Shown here piece after piece: positions 8,586-17,760 of a stretch of DNA of 64,000 nt. A program made the translations under genes and the position numbers. Position 1 is the stretch's first letter; every line of letters begins with the position of its first letter. The notes under the pieces are model-generated. The model ran no database searches. It was not told where the DNA came from and saw only the letters and a program-made list of their open reading frames with translations. Source of the DNA: Actinomycetaceae bacterium (lineage in GTDB: Bacteria; Actinomycetota; Actinomycetes; Actinomycetales; Actinomycetaceae); the NCBI GenBank assembly GCA_030524055.1, contig JAUNHH010000003.1, forward strand, positions 186,001-250,000, in the 5' to 3' direction.

Positions 8586-9971
8586 ATGAAGATTAGCGTT
8601 ATTGGATGCGGATACCTTGGTGCAGTACATGCCGCCTGCATGAGCTCCATTGGGCACACGGTGATTGGTATTGACACCGACCCCTTAAAAATCGCTGCCC
8701 TTTCCACAGGAAATGCCCCCTTCCATGAACCAGGATTTGATGATCTTCTGCGCGCTGAATTGGAATCGGGCCGCCTGAGTTTTGCTGTCTGGGAAGATGT
8801 CGAGTCGTTACGTGATGTTGATGTCCACTTCCTTGCTGTGGGTACGCCTCAGGTCGCTGATGGCACACGCGCTGATTTGACCTACCTTAACTCTGCCGTT
8901 GAGGAAATCTGCGCCCGAGGGATTGAATCCTCGCTGGTAGTCGGTAAATCCACTGTTCCTGTTGGAACAGCTGCCCGCCTGGCCGATACGATCCGCTCTC
9001 ACGGTGGCGAACTCATGTGGAATCCAGAGTTCCTCCGGGAAAGCCACGCTGTGGCCGATACTCTCCACCCGGATCGCCTTGTCTATGGCCTGCCTGAAGA
9101 AGGCCTGCGCGCCGCTTTTGCTACCGCCGTTCTTGACGAGGTTTACGCGCCTCTGATTGCTGAAGGAATTCCCCGTTTGACCACCAATTTGGCGACCGCC
9201 GAGTTGGTCAAAACCGCAGCGAATGCCTTTTTGGCCACGAAAATCTCCTTTATTAATGCCATGGCGGAAGTCTGCGAAGCAGCCGGTGGAGATGTCACTG
9301 TTTTAGCTGACGCTATTGGCTATGACAAGCGAATTGGTCGCCGTTTCCTCGGCGCAGGAATTGGCTTTGGTGGGGGATGCTTGCCAAAGGATATTCGCGC
9401 CTTTAGGACCCGCGCAGAAGAACTTGGCTGCGAGTCTTCCCTGTCATTCCTGCGCAATGTCGATGATATTAATGAGCGTCGTCGTCAGCGTGCGATTGAT
9501 CTTGCTCAGGAAATTCTTGGCTCACTTGAGGGCGCCCACATTACTGTTCTTGGCGCTGCCTTTAAGCCCAATAGTGATGACGTTCGCGATTCGCCAGCAC
9601 TGGATGTCGCCAAGCGCCTGGCAGACGCAGGCGCAACAGTGACCGTCACCGACCCGAAAGCTTTGCATAATGCGGCCCGAGTCAATGCGGATCTGCACCT
9701 GTGCCGCAATACCTCCGAAGCTCTGAAGAATGCGGATCTCGTGGTTCTGGCCACCGAATGGCCTGAATATTTGGAGTTGGATCCCGCTGGGTGCGCCGCC
9801 CTCGTGGCTTCTCCGCGGATGCTTGATGCACGTAATGCCCTGGACCGCGATACTTGGCTTGAAGCGGGCTGGGATGTGCACTGCTTGGGACGGTCTTTAC
9901 CAACTGAACGCGAACATCCGTGGCTCAAGCGCACCGAAACACCCGCTGAGGGCGTCACAATAGCAGTGTGA
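8586..9971 (+). CDS. ugd: UDP-glucose 6-dehydrogenase
   Basis: 461 residues, within the usual range. It oxidises UDP-glucose to UDP-glucuronate in two NAD-dependent steps. Visible landmarks: Rossmann motif VIGCGYLGAVHA at the N-terminus, STVPVGT near 122, NPEFLRES near 146, the lysine/asparagine region VKTAANAFLATKISFINAMAE near 208, and catalytic Cys265 in GFGGGCLPKD. A C-terminal UDP-binding domain starts with VLGAAFKPNSDD near 320. GDP-mannose dehydrogenases are close relatives, but the motif spacing fits UDP-glucose enzymes better. Its presence implies that the glycan built by this locus contains glucuronate or a sugar derived from it (inference). Overlaps the kinase gene downstream. Confidence 0.92.
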   Translation: MKISVIGCGYLGAVHAACMSSIGHTVIGIDTDPLKIAALSTGNAPFHEPGFDDLLRAELESGRLSFAVWEDVESLRDVDVHFLAVGTPQVADGTRADLTYLNSAVEEICARGIESSLVVGKSTVPVGTAARLADTIRSHGGELMWNPEFLRESHAVADTLHPDRLVYGLPEEGLRAAFATAVLDEVYAPLIAEGIPRLTTNLATAELVKTAANAFLATKISFINAMAEVCEAAGGDVTVLADAIGYDKRIGRRFLGAGIGFGGGCLPKDIRAFRTRAEELGCESSLSFLRNVDDINERRRQRAIDLAQEILGSLEGAHITVLGAAFKPNSDDVRDSPALDVAKRLADAGATVTVTDPKALHNAARVNADLHLCRNTSEALKNADLVVLATEWPEYLELDPAGCAALVASPRMLDARNALDRDTWLEAGWDVHCLGRSLPTEREHPWLKRTETPAEGVTIAV

Positions 9972-11404
9972 AATTTCTGCGACGGAAAAAGACGATCCGG
10001 GGATCCGTACTGGGAACCATCCTGGCAGTGGCACTTATTGCCCTGACAGTATGTGGTTCAGTTGTCGGTACACTGCAGGCAAATGCAGTACGGACCCGGG
10101 TCGCCGCCGACTTGGAGAAGATCGAAGAAGAGTTTCGTGCCTTGGCAAGTAAAGGGGTAGACCCAGGAACTGGGCGCCCCTTTAATAAACCGCTTGCCCT
10201 CCTCAATACTTTTATGACGCGGTCAGTGCTCAATCAGGGTGAGGCAGAAATGGCTTTCGTTGGCGGGAAGCCAGAGCTTAGTCTTGTATCCGCTTCTGAT
10301 GTTCTTTTCCGCCCGGAAGACGACCCCGAATTGGTGGAAAAAGTCCGCCCGTGGGCAAATGGGTCACAAACAGTTATCGAGACTGTGAAGACAAAACAAG
10401 GGCAATTCCGTGTTCTTGTCGCACCCGTTAAAGCGGGGGAGGACACAGGCGCTTTTGTCCATATCATTGATATGGACGCGAAAATGGCAGATTTACGCGA
10501 CACAATGATGCGTTACGTTCTTGTCGGCCTATTTACTATTGCTCTGATTATGGCCTGGGCGCGCCCTATTGTTGCCCGCCTTTTACGCCCTATTGAAGAA
10601 CTCCGTAGTGCTGCCGAATCTATTGATGAATCAGATTTAACGTCGCGTGTGCCGGTCCGTAGTGATGATGATTTAGGTCTTCTTGCGCACGCTTTTAACC
10701 GTATGCTTGACCGCGTTCAAGAAGCCTCTGACGCGCAGCGTCGCCTGCTTGACGATGTTGGCCATGAATTGCGCACGCCATTAACTATTCTCCAGGGACA
10801 CCTAGAATTACTAGATACCGGGAGTGAAGAGGATATTAAGGCAACCAGGGATTTGCTTCTTGACGAAACGCAAAGAATGGGTGGTCTTGTTCAGCAGATT
10901 CTTGTTCTTGCTAAAGCTAGCCAAACAGACTTCCTTACTAAAGGTCCTGTCGATATTGCTGATTTAACGGAGCAAGTTCTCAATAAAGCGCGTGTTTTAG
11001 GTCCGCGCAATTGGCAATTGATCCATATAGTGGAGTGCGAAGCCTATTTGGACTCGGCGCGAATTACCCAAGCCTGGCTTCAACTAGCTGATAACGCCGT
11101 CAAATATTCTGCGGAAGGAGCGCGCATTGGCATTGGCTCTCAAGTCGTGGGACCTAATCTCTACCTCTGGGTCGAAGATGCTGGTATTGGAATCCCCGCT
11201 GACGAGATTGATTCAATCCGTCAACGCTTTTCGCGTGGTGGGGGAGCGTCCTCTATGGCATCCGGCAGTGGCCTGGGCTTAAGCGTTGTGGAATCAATTA
11301 TGAGTGCGCACGGTGGACAGTTACTGATCAACTCAACAGAAGGGGTAGGTTCTGTATTTACTCTCAGCCTTCCATTAGAATCGCCTACCGTTGAGGATGC
11401 CTGA
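9968..11404 (+). CDS. Membrane sensor histidine kinase
   Basis: 478 residues from a GTG that overlaps the ugd stop. Architecture: short basic N-terminus, transmembrane helix ~13-35, an extracytoplasmic sensor of ~140 residues, second helix ~178-198, HAMP linker (RPIVARLLRPIEELRSAAESI), dimerisation/phosphoacceptor helix with His266 in DVGHELRTPLT, then HATPase motifs: N box LADNAVKYS, G1 DAGIGIP and G2 GSGLGLSVV. It autophosphorylates and hands the phosphate to the response regulator 18 bases downstream. Direct overlap with ugd suggests that it senses something related to the envelope or glycan and regulates this locus (inference). Confidence 0.92.
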   Translation: MKFLRRKKTIRGSVLGTILAVALIALTVCGSVVGTLQANAVRTRVAADLEKIEEEFRALASKGVDPGTGRPFNKPLALLNTFMTRSVLNQGEAEMAFVGGKPELSLVSASDVLFRPEDDPELVEKVRPWANGSQTVIETVKTKQGQFRVLVAPVKAGEDTGAFVHIIDMDAKMADLRDTMMRYVLVGLFTIALIMAWARPIVARLLRPIEELRSAAESIDESDLTSRVPVRSDDDLGLLAHAFNRMLDRVQEASDAQRRLLDDVGHELRTPLTILQGHLELLDTGSEEDIKATRDLLLDETQRMGGLVQQILVLAKASQTDFLTKGPVDIADLTEQVLNKARVLGPRNWQLIHIVECEAYLDSARITQAWLQLADNAVKYSAEGARIGIGSQVVGPNLYLWVEDAGIGIPADEIDSIRQRFSRGGGASSMASGSGLGLSVVESIMSAHGGQLLINSTEGVGSVFTLSLPLESPTVEDA

Positions 11405-11422
11405 GAGAGGACAGGGGCCAAC

Positions 11423-12082
11423 ATGGTGCACATACTCATCGTTGAGGATGAAGAGCGGATCGCATCTTTTGTGGCGAAAGGTTTGCGAGCAGCGGGGTTT
11501 TCTACAACGACAACATCGTCGGGCAGAGAAGCGTTGACATATATTCTCACCAGCGAATTTGATCTTGTGCTTCTTGACGCTGGCCTGCCTGATATTGACG
11601 GTTTCGAGGTGTTGGAACAGATGCGCGGCCAGGGGGTGAGTGTCCCCGTCATTATGGTGACAGCCCGATCTTCTGTTGCTGACCGGGTTGCCGGGCTCGA
11701 GGGCGGGGCCGATGACTATATGGCGAAACCTTTTTCCTTTGATGAGCTTTTAGCGCGTATTCGATTGCGCCTTCGTGCTCCTGTGGCAACCTCTGAGGGA
11801 AATATTTTGACCCACGGCCCATTACAACTCGATTTACGGGCCAGACAGGTTGATGTTAATGGCGAGAAAATCGATTTATCGGTGCGTGAGTTTGCTTTAA
11901 TGGAGACGTTTATGCGTCACCCGGGTCAAGTTTTATCCCGCGAGCAATTACTTTCTGCTGTCTGGGGATTTGATTTTGACCCGGGCTCAAATGTCGTTGA
12001 TGTCTATATCTCTTATCTGAGAAATAAACTCGGCAAAGAGGCTGTTGAAACCGTTCGGGGAATGGGATATCGACTGCGCTAA
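11423..12082 (+). CDS. OmpR/PhoB-family response regulator
   Basis: 219 residues. The receiver domain has the acidic pair ED at 8-9, phosphoacceptor Asp52 in LLDAGLPD, the conserved Thr in VTARSS and the Lys in AKPF. The C-terminal winged helix (~125-219) includes the recognition segment SREQLLSAVWGFDFDPGSNVVD and ends with RGMGYRLR, standard for OmpR-type DNA-binding proteins. It pairs with the preceding sensor kinase. Being encoded at the end of the glycan locus suggests autoregulation of that locus, but I could not identify a clear direct-repeat operator upstream of the first genes. Confidence 0.93.
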   Translation: MVHILIVEDEERIASFVAKGLRAAGFSTTTTSSGREALTYILTSEFDLVLLDAGLPDIDGFEVLEQMRGQGVSVPVIMVTARSSVADRVAGLEGGADDYMAKPFSFDELLARIRLRLRAPVATSEGNILTHGPLQLDLRARQVDVNGEKIDLSVREFALMETFMRHPGQVLSREQLLSAVWGFDFDPGSNVVDVYISYLRNKLGKEAVETVRGMGYRLR

Positions 12083-12100
12083 ATATGGGCAGCGTTATGC

Positions 12101-12574
12101 TCAGTCCTCCACTCCGTCGTCAACATCATCAACCTCGCCCACATCATCGGCATCATCATCAGTGTCAATGGGGCCTTGCGGGGTAACAGGAGTCGGGGCC
12201 GGCGCTGGGGCGGGTGCTGCAGGTTCGGGCGTGGGTGTGGGTGTGGGGGCAGGCTCGGGCGCGGGTGTAGGGGCAGGGGCCTCGCCCGAAGTAGCAGGGG
12301 CAGAGTTATTCGCTGAGGTATCCGCCGGCGCTCCACTTTGCTGCGAGTTTGCCACAAGGGGAGAGCCCTTCGCTGACTGAGCAGCACCTGACTGGGCAGC
12401 CAGAAGAGATTGGCTGGAATCGCTTTGTGCTGCAGCAGATTGCATTGTGATGGCGTCAGAACGTCCATGTTCGGCAGGCTCAGCGGCCAGAGCAAAAAGG
12501 GTCCACCCGGCTCCGAGGGCCACCGTTGCCAGAGTCACAAGACCTAAGGCTGGTCCATAACGGTAGTTTTTCAT
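12101..12574 (-). CDS. Pro/Ala-rich membrane-anchored or secreted protein, acidic tail
   Basis: 157 residues from the ATG at 12574, preferred over a longer reading from 12634 because it has GTGGAG upstream and directly begins a short basic stretch plus a hydrophobic helix (MKNYRYGPALGLVTLATVAL). After the membrane segment the protein is low complexity: Ser/Gln/Ala-rich, then a long Pro-Ala-Thr repeat region, then an extremely acidic tail rich in Asp. This resembles a wall-spanning linker with a charged tip. No catalytic domain is visible and I do not recognise a family. It converges on the response-regulator gene, with 18 bases between stops. Confidence 0.6.
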   Translation of the reverse strand: MKNYRYGPALGLVTLATVALGAGWTLFALAAEPAEHGRSDAITMQSAAAQSDSSQSLLAAQSGAAQSAKGSPLVANSQQSGAPADTSANNSAPATSGEAPAPTPAPEPAPTPTPTPEPAAPAPAPAPTPVTPQGPIDTDDDADDVGEVDDVDDGVED

Positions 12575-12686
12575 CGCTGCTCCACTTGTCCTTCCATGAG
12601 TTCGATGTCGCTTGTAGGTATAAGTAAAGTGCACTCAGATGAGCGGTCCATCCAAAAAAGATGAGAGTCTTCTTATTTTTAGCGGC

Positions 12687-12700
12687 GCCCCGCCCTCGTC
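12687..12700 (-). repeat. Dispersed 14-mer, exact copy
   Basis: On the minus strand, ATTGACGAGGGCGGGGCG, in the gap between the Pro/Ala-rich protein gene and the amylase-fold gene. Confidence 0.85.
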
Positions 12701-12734
12701 AATGAGAAAAGTGCAGGGAAACGCGCAGGTGCCA

Positions 12735-14063
12735 CTACTCTTCCCCGAAATTTCCTTCTTCCGCACGAATGCGCGCAGTGACGAACCATGCACAGGATTC
12801 CCCCGCTAAGGCAAAAGACTGCCCGGGGGTGACCATAGTGCCATCTTCGCCCGTGGAGGCCACAAGAAGGTGGTGCTCGCCCGGGACCTCAATGGGGGCA
12901 GGAGAAGTATTGACCACCACCATGACGCCAGAAACCATCAGCACTGTCACCCCAGCGCGGACCCACGCCAATCCCTCAACAGTTGACAGGGACGATAACC
13001 CCATATTGCGTTCTTTACGCACATCGAGGATGCGCCGCGCTAACTCTAGACGACGATCCAGGGTGGAATCCTCACTCCATTGACGCCTGACCCGCTGGTC
13101 AATAACGATACGGGCGCCAATATCACCTAGGGTCACGTGGACAGACCCGGGAAGGGCGCAGGCAAGCAGTGCCATTGCGTCGCGGCGGCTCTGAGATGCT
13201 CCAGATTCCCACGTGGGATCGGCAAAAGAGAGGTGACCAGCTGGATGAGCAGCACGAATAACTTCAGCAGGAGTATCCGCTAAATGCAGACCAGACCAGA
13301 CCCAGGAGGGTTCGCGGCCGGTTCTCTCGCGCACCTCATAACTGGTGGTAATCGCCTCAGCGAGACTCTGCGCATTCCACGTACTGCTGGACAGGGCCCC
13401 ATCACGCAGATGGTGGAAAGTATTGTGGCCAAAGTGCTCAAGGGCCTCAGTAGGATCAGCAGAGGGTACTTCAGCAGTCAAAATCGGGGCAGAGTCGCCA
13501 TCGCCAAATTCGCGTCGCAAAACGCGGACAAATTGGCAAAAGCGGTGCTGAATATCGCCAGGATCCGCCTCGGTGGCGGCCGCGACAGGCGCTTCAATCA
13601 GCCCTAAATCCACCCCATCAACACCTGCGGCTACCAATGCCCGAACTTTCCCAATGAGGGTGGTAATCCCATCCTCTAAATCCAATGTTGCTGGGTCGGA
13701 GGTGGGAATGCGAGCGCCTCGCAGGCGAATAATGACTTTGAGGTCACGCTGATGCATGACGGAAATAAAATCCGCCAACACAGTGGAACGCACTAAAAGC
13801 GGATCCCCAATAAAAAGAGAGACCGCAGTCAATCCGATTGCCGTTAGGCGATCGGCAAGTTGCTCGACATCGGCGAGTTGTTGGCTATCGACCGCGCCAG
13901 GAACATCACAGATGACAGCACTACGCCACCATTGACCGGGCCCACGGTGCTTGCGGTGCACCACTGTGGTGCGCACGGGGGCAGTGGGGGCGGTGCGCTC
14001 ATTAATAGACATCAATACAGGCGCAGATGGGCCCGATGGCGATGCAGGCAAAAATGAGGACAC
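12735..14063 (-). CDS. Alpha-amylase-fold (GH13-like) protein, possibly degenerate
   Basis: 442 residues from a GTG with AAGG upstream; an internal ATG at 14012 is an alternative. The middle resembles a GH13 barrel: strand DLKVIIRLRG (~region I), GVDGVDLGLIEA (region II, with an Asp where the nucleophile should be), ILTAEVP (region III, with the acid/base Glu), and a C-terminal beta domain with VMVVVNTSPAPIEVPG like the end domain of oligo-glucosidases. The usual region IV Asn-His-Asp is not clear, and the barrel is short, so hydrolysis is doubtful. It could be a glycosyl-hydrolase-derived binding protein. Divergently arranged with dgt, with about 60 bases between the proposed starts. Confidence 0.6.
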   Translation of the reverse strand: MSSFLPASPSGPSAPVLMSINERTAPTAPVRTTVVHRKHRGPGQWWRSAVICDVPGAVDSQQLADVEQLADRLTAIGLTAVSLFIGDPLLVRSTVLADFISVMHQRDLKVIIRLRGARIPTSDPATLDLEDGITTLIGKVRALVAAGVDGVDLGLIEAPVAAATEADPGDIQHRFCQFVRVLRREFGDGDSAPILTAEVPSADPTEALEHFGHNTFHHLRDGALSSSTWNAQSLAEAITTSYEVRERTGREPSWVWSGLHLADTPAEVIRAAHPAGHLSFADPTWESGASQSRRDAMALLACALPGSVHVTLGDIGARIVIDQRVRRQWSEDSTLDRRLELARRILDVRKERNMGLSSLSTVEGLAWVRAGVTVLMVSGVMVVVNTSPAPIEVPGEHHLLVASTGEDGTMVTPGQSFALAGESCAWFVTARIRAEEGNFGEE

Positions 14064-14124
14064 AGCCTTATCGTTTCATGACAAGTACCCCACGCAAAAA
14101 GCCGCAGGCAGTTACGCTTCTCAC

Positions 14125-15387
14125 GTGAGCGTTTCTCCCTACACTGATCACGATCGCCAACGCCTCGTCTTAGAGGCACCAAAGTCACCAATGCGTACCG
14201 ATTTTGAGAGGGATCGGGCACGGATTTTGCATTCCTCTGCCCTGCGGCGTTTAGGAGAGAAGACCCAGGTTTTAGGGCCCTCCTCAGATGACTTTGTTCG
14301 CACCCGCCTCACCCATTCGCTGGAGGTCGCTCAGGTGGGCCGTGTCTTGGGGGCGCGACTTGGGTGTGACCCTGATGTGGTGGATGCCGCATGTTTATCC
14401 CATGACCTCGGGCATCCGCCTTTCGGACACAATGGTGAGAAAGCATTAGATGAGTTGGCTCATGATGCTGGTGGTTTTGAGGGCAATGCGCAAACCTTAA
14501 GGGTATTGACCCGTCTAGAACCGAAGGTGGCACGGCCCGATGGTGGCCCTGCAGGGGTGAATCTCACGCGAGCCACCTTGGACGCGGCCTGTAAATATCC
14601 ATGGCTGAAAGGGCAGGGGCCCGACTCTGAGAAGAGCCTGAAAAAGTACTCCGTGTATGACGATGACCGGGAGGTTTTCGACTGGATGCGCAGTGGTGTG
14701 CCCGAGGGGAGCCGTTGCTTGGAAGCCCAGGTGATGGATTTGGCCGACGATATTGCCTATAGCGTCCACGATGTTGAAGATGCCATTGCGACAGGGAAAT
14801 TCGACCCCCAGGTTCTGCGCAGCGAGTCAGTGATTGAGGCCGTCGTTGAGCGCACACGTAGTTGGTATGGGACGGCCTCCTCGCCGGAAGATTTAGGGGC
14901 GGCGGTTGAACGGATTATGGAATGCCCCTGGTGGCTGGGGTCTTTTACTGGATCCTGGGCAGATTTGGCGCAGTTGAAAAATCTGACCAGTGAGTTGATT
15001 GGCCGTTTTTGTAGTGTGGCCGTTGAAGAAACGCGGGTGGCTCACGGACAGGGGATGCTGGGGCGGCACGGAGCGAATCTGGTGGTGCCTGATGGGACGC
15101 GCGCAGAAATCCAGGTGCTGAAGGGGATTGCCGTGCATTTCGTCATGTCGCCACGGGAGTCGGAACCTGTGTACTACCAGCAGCGGACTCTTCTTAATGA
15201 TCTGGTGGATGCCCTGTGGGAGGGTGGGCATGAGTATTTAGAGCCCATGTTTGCTGCGTGGTGGCGTCAGGCAGACAGTGAAGAAGAGCGTCTGCGGGTG
15301 GTGATTGACCAGGTCGCGTCTTTAACCGATGCCTCTGCCTATGCGTGGCATGCGCGCCTATGCGGTTTGCTTTCCACCCAGCTATAG
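14125..15387 (+). CDS. dgt: Deoxyguanosinetriphosphate triphosphohydrolase-like protein
   Basis: 420 residues from the GTG at 14125 (VSVSPYTDHDRQR). An open reading extends to 13951 but overlaps the divergent gene and lacks family features, so the later start is preferred; its ribosome-binding site is weak. HD-domain residues are clear: His in RTRLTHSLEVAQ, HD in ACLSHDLGHPPFGHNGE, and the later Asp in VMDLADDIAYSVHD. The family hydrolyses dNTPs to nucleoside and triphosphate and helps control dNTP pools. dgt next to dnaG is a classical actinobacterial pairing. A near copy of the dispersed repeat sits in the gap before dnaG. Confidence 0.9.
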   Translation: MSVSPYTDHDRQRLVLEAPKSPMRTDFERDRARILHSSALRRLGEKTQVLGPSSDDFVRTRLTHSLEVAQVGRVLGARLGCDPDVVDAACLSHDLGHPPFGHNGEKALDELAHDAGGFEGNAQTLRVLTRLEPKVARPDGGPAGVNLTRATLDAACKYPWLKGQGPDSEKSLKKYSVYDDDREVFDWMRSGVPEGSRCLEAQVMDLADDIAYSVHDVEDAIATGKFDPQVLRSESVIEAVVERTRSWYGTASSPEDLGAAVERIMECPWWLGSFTGSWADLAQLKNLTSELIGRFCSVAVEETRVAHGQGMLGRHGANLVVPDGTRAEIQVLKGIAVHFVMSPRESEPVYYQQRTLLNDLVDALWEGGHEYLEPMFAAWWRQADSEEERLRVVIDQVASLTDASAYAWHARLCGLLSTQL

Positions 15388-15397
15388 ACCAATGAGG

Positions 15398-15411
15398 TAC
15401 GAGGGCGGGGC
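15398..15411 (+). repeat. Dispersed 14-mer, 13/14 match
   Basis: TACGAGGGCGGGGC in the 36-base gap between dgt and dnaG. Confidence 0.65.
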
Positions 15412-15423
15412 TAAACTTGAGGT

Positions 15424-17403
15424 ATGCCCGCACGAATCCGCAAGGAGGATATTGCCGCCGTCCGCGAAAACTCGCGTATTGACGAGATTGTCGGCGAACA
15501 TGTGGCGCTGCGTAGCGCCGGGGTAGGGTCAATGAAAGGGCTCTGTCCTTTCCACGATGAACGCACCCCCTCCTTCCATATTCGTCCGCACTTAGGCCTC
15601 TGGCATTGTTTTGGATGCTCCGAGGGCGGGGATGTGATTTCTTTCGTCCAGAAAATCCACCACCTGTCTTTTACTGAGGCCGTGGAAATGCTGGCCGATC
15701 GCCTGGGAATGACACTGCATTACGAGGAAGGGGCGCGCCCCCACCGCAGTGAAGAACCTGGTCGGCGGGCCAGGCTGATTGACGCCCACCGCGCCGCCGA
15801 AGAGTTTTATAGTGCGCAATTAGCCTCCCCTGAAGCCGAAGCAGGCCGCGCCTTTTTAGGGGCGCGCGGATTTACTGAAGCAATGTGCCGACATTTCGGA
15901 GTGGGCTATGCGCCGAAATCCTGGGATGCATTAACTCGGCATTTACGCTCCAAAGGATTTACTGACGCAGAAATTGAAACGGGCGGTTTAGCAACGCGCG
16001 GAAGCCGCGGTATTTATGACCGTTTTCGTGGGCGTTTAGTGTGGCCTATTCGCGATATTACCGGGGCCACTGTCGGTTTTGGGGCACGCCGCCTTGATGA
16101 TACGGAAGATTCACCGAAATACCTCAATACCCCTGAAACCCCCATTTATAAGAAATCGCAGGTTCTTTATGGGCTGGATTTAGCGAAACGGGCGATTACC
16201 ACTGAACGTAAAGTCGTGATTGTTGAAGGCTATACCGATGTGATGGCCGCACATGTGGCCGGTGAAGCCTGCGCTGTGGCCACATGCGGGACGGCATTTG
16301 GCTCTGATCATGTGCGTATTGTCCGGCGTCTTTTAGGCGATAGCGCCGACCCTGCAGCAGGGGTGGTGTTATCGTCAGGACGGACTCATGGCGGAAAAGT
16401 CATTTTTACTTTCGATGGGGATGCTGCCGGGAAAAAAGCCGCATTACGCGCCTATCATGAGGACCAGAATTTCGCGGCCCAAACATTTGTCGCTATTGAG
16501 CCCTCAGGAATGGACCCCTGCGATCTGCGAATGGCAAAAGGCAATGAAGCGGTGCTGACATTAGTGGCATCGCGGACACCGCTTTTTGAATTCGTCATTA
16601 AGTCCGTCCTCGACGATCACGATTTACGCACAGCCGAAGGGCGCGTTTCCGCACTAAGAAATGCGGCCCCCGTTGTGGCCGGAATTAAGGATCGTGCGTT
16701 GCGCAGTGAATATACGCGCTCACTGGCCGGATGGGTGGGAATGGACTTGGGGGAAGTCTCCCGGGCTATTCGCTCCGCCCCGAGGCTCGGCACTTCTGGG
16801 GGAGATCGCCCGCCTGCACCACGCCCAGGGGGAGTGGAAATGGCAGGGGCTGGCAGGCCCACCGCTCCGCAAAACCGCGGCCCAGAAGACCCTATTACCC
16901 GGGTGGAACGCCAGGCCCTTGAGGCTCTACTCCAGCATCCTTTCCACCTGATCGGATCCGGATTTGAAGACCTCGACGGTGCTTCTTTTACTGTGCCAGC
17001 CCACCGGGCTGTTCATGACGCCCTGCGGGCAGTGGGAGGGATCGCCCAATTCCAGGCGATTCTGCGGGAGGAAGAAGGCCACCACGGGGTGGGGGACCGC
17101 GCAATGCTGAATGCTACCCGTCGTTTCGTTGACGAGGTCCATTCTTTTGCGGGCGAGATTGTGGGGCAGGTCGTCTCTGAATTGGCTGTGGCCCCACTGC
17201 CTCAAGACCGCGAAGATCAAATGCGTTCCTACTGTCGGGGCGTGATGGCAGCAATGGTACGAATGGATCTGACCCGTCGCACAGGTGAAGTCCGAACTGC
17301 CCTACAGCGTATTTCGGAGGACGACCCAGGATACGCCGACCTGTTCCGGGAGCTAATGAAGTTGGAAGAGCGGCGCCAGCGTTTTACTGAACGCGACCAG
17401 TAG
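15424..17403 (+). CDS. dnaG: DNA primase
   Basis: 659 residues. It makes RNA primers for replication at the fork. The N-terminal CHC2 zinc ribbon is intact (C41, H44, C62, C65 in LCPFHDE and HCFGC). The TOPRIM core has VVIVEGYTDVMA near 260 and the metal-binding FTFDGDAAGKKA near 322. A short insertion with STGS-like low conservation (PAAGVVLSSGRTHGG) sits between the TOPRIM strands, a common actinobacterial feature. The C-terminal helicase-interaction domain is present and ends RQRFTERDQ. The sequence encoding SEGGD contains an 11-base match to the dispersed repeat core at 15621-15631, but SEGGD is conserved in DnaG. Confidence 0.95.
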   Translation: MPARIRKEDIAAVRENSRIDEIVGEHVALRSAGVGSMKGLCPFHDERTPSFHIRPHLGLWHCFGCSEGGDVISFVQKIHHLSFTEAVEMLADRLGMTLHYEEGARPHRSEEPGRRARLIDAHRAAEEFYSAQLASPEAEAGRAFLGARGFTEAMCRHFGVGYAPKSWDALTRHLRSKGFTDAEIETGGLATRGSRGIYDRFRGRLVWPIRDITGATVGFGARRLDDTEDSPKYLNTPETPIYKKSQVLYGLDLAKRAITTERKVVIVEGYTDVMAAHVAGEACAVATCGTAFGSDHVRIVRRLLGDSADPAAGVVLSSGRTHGGKVIFTFDGDAAGKKAALRAYHEDQNFAAQTFVAIEPSGMDPCDLRMAKGNEAVLTLVASRTPLFEFVIKSVLDDHDLRTAEGRVSALRNAAPVVAGIKDRALRSEYTRSLAGWVGMDLGEVSRAIRSAPRLGTSGGDRPPAPRPGGVEMAGAGRPTAPQNRGPEDPITRVERQALEALLQHPFHLIGSGFEDLDGASFTVPAHRAVHDALRAVGGIAQFQAILREEEGHHGVGDRAMLNATRRFVDEVHSFAGEIVGQVVSELAVAPLPQDREDQMRSYCRGVMAAMVRMDLTRRTGEVRTALQRISEDDPGYADLFRELMKLEERRQRFTERDQ

Positions 17404-17432
17404 GGGCGCGAGGCGAAAAACTGATGCTGCGC

Positions 17433-17753
17433 CTATTTCACCTCAGCCAGTGGAATAATTCGCGCTAGGTCACTATGAATGGCTTCTTTTTGGATCTCCA
17501 GGTCGTAGTGCGATTGCAGGTTAATCCAGAATTGGGGATCGACGCCGAAATAGCGACCAAGCCGAGGCGCAGTGTCAGCGCTGATTCGTCGCGTGCCATG
17601 GACAATCTCATTAATACGGCGGGGTGGAACGTCAATGGCATTAGCCAATTTATTTTGGGTAATCCCGAAGCCCATAATGAAGTCCTCATAAAGGACCTCG
17701 CCAGGATGGATTGGCGCCCACTTCTCAGTGGTAATCGACGAGTTCGACATCAT
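17433..17753 (-). CDS. higA: HigA-like helix-turn-helix antidote protein (orphan)
   Basis: 106 residues. IHPGEVLYEDFI followed by GITQNKLANAIDVPPRRINEIVHGTRRISADTA and YFGVDPQFWINLQSHYDLEIQ is the full HigA/VapI signature: a XRE-type DNA-binding domain that in HigBA systems also neutralises the HigB RNase. No HigB-like gene lies beside it: upstream is a conserved actinobacterial protein of another kind, downstream is the convergent end of dnaG. GAGGAG precedes two consecutive ATGs (17753 and 17750); either may be used. It begins 7 bases after the upstream stop, so it is expressed with that gene. It may now be a plain regulator. Confidence 0.85.
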   Translation of the reverse strand: MMSNSSITTEKWAPIHPGEVLYEDFIMGFGITQNKLANAIDVPPRRINEIVHGTRRISADTAPRLGRYFGVDPQFWINLQSHYDLEIQKEAIHSDLARIIPLAEVK

Positions 17754-17760
17754 AAGCTCC

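Noticed and set aside
13951..14124. N-terminal extension of dgt by 58 codons
   Set aside because: Low similarity to the family and it overlaps the divergent amylase-fold gene; the GTG at 14125 begins the recognisable protein.
15621..15631. 11-base core of the dispersed repeat in dnaG
   Set aside because: It encodes SEGGD, invariant in the primase zinc-ribbon region, and lacks the flanking bases.
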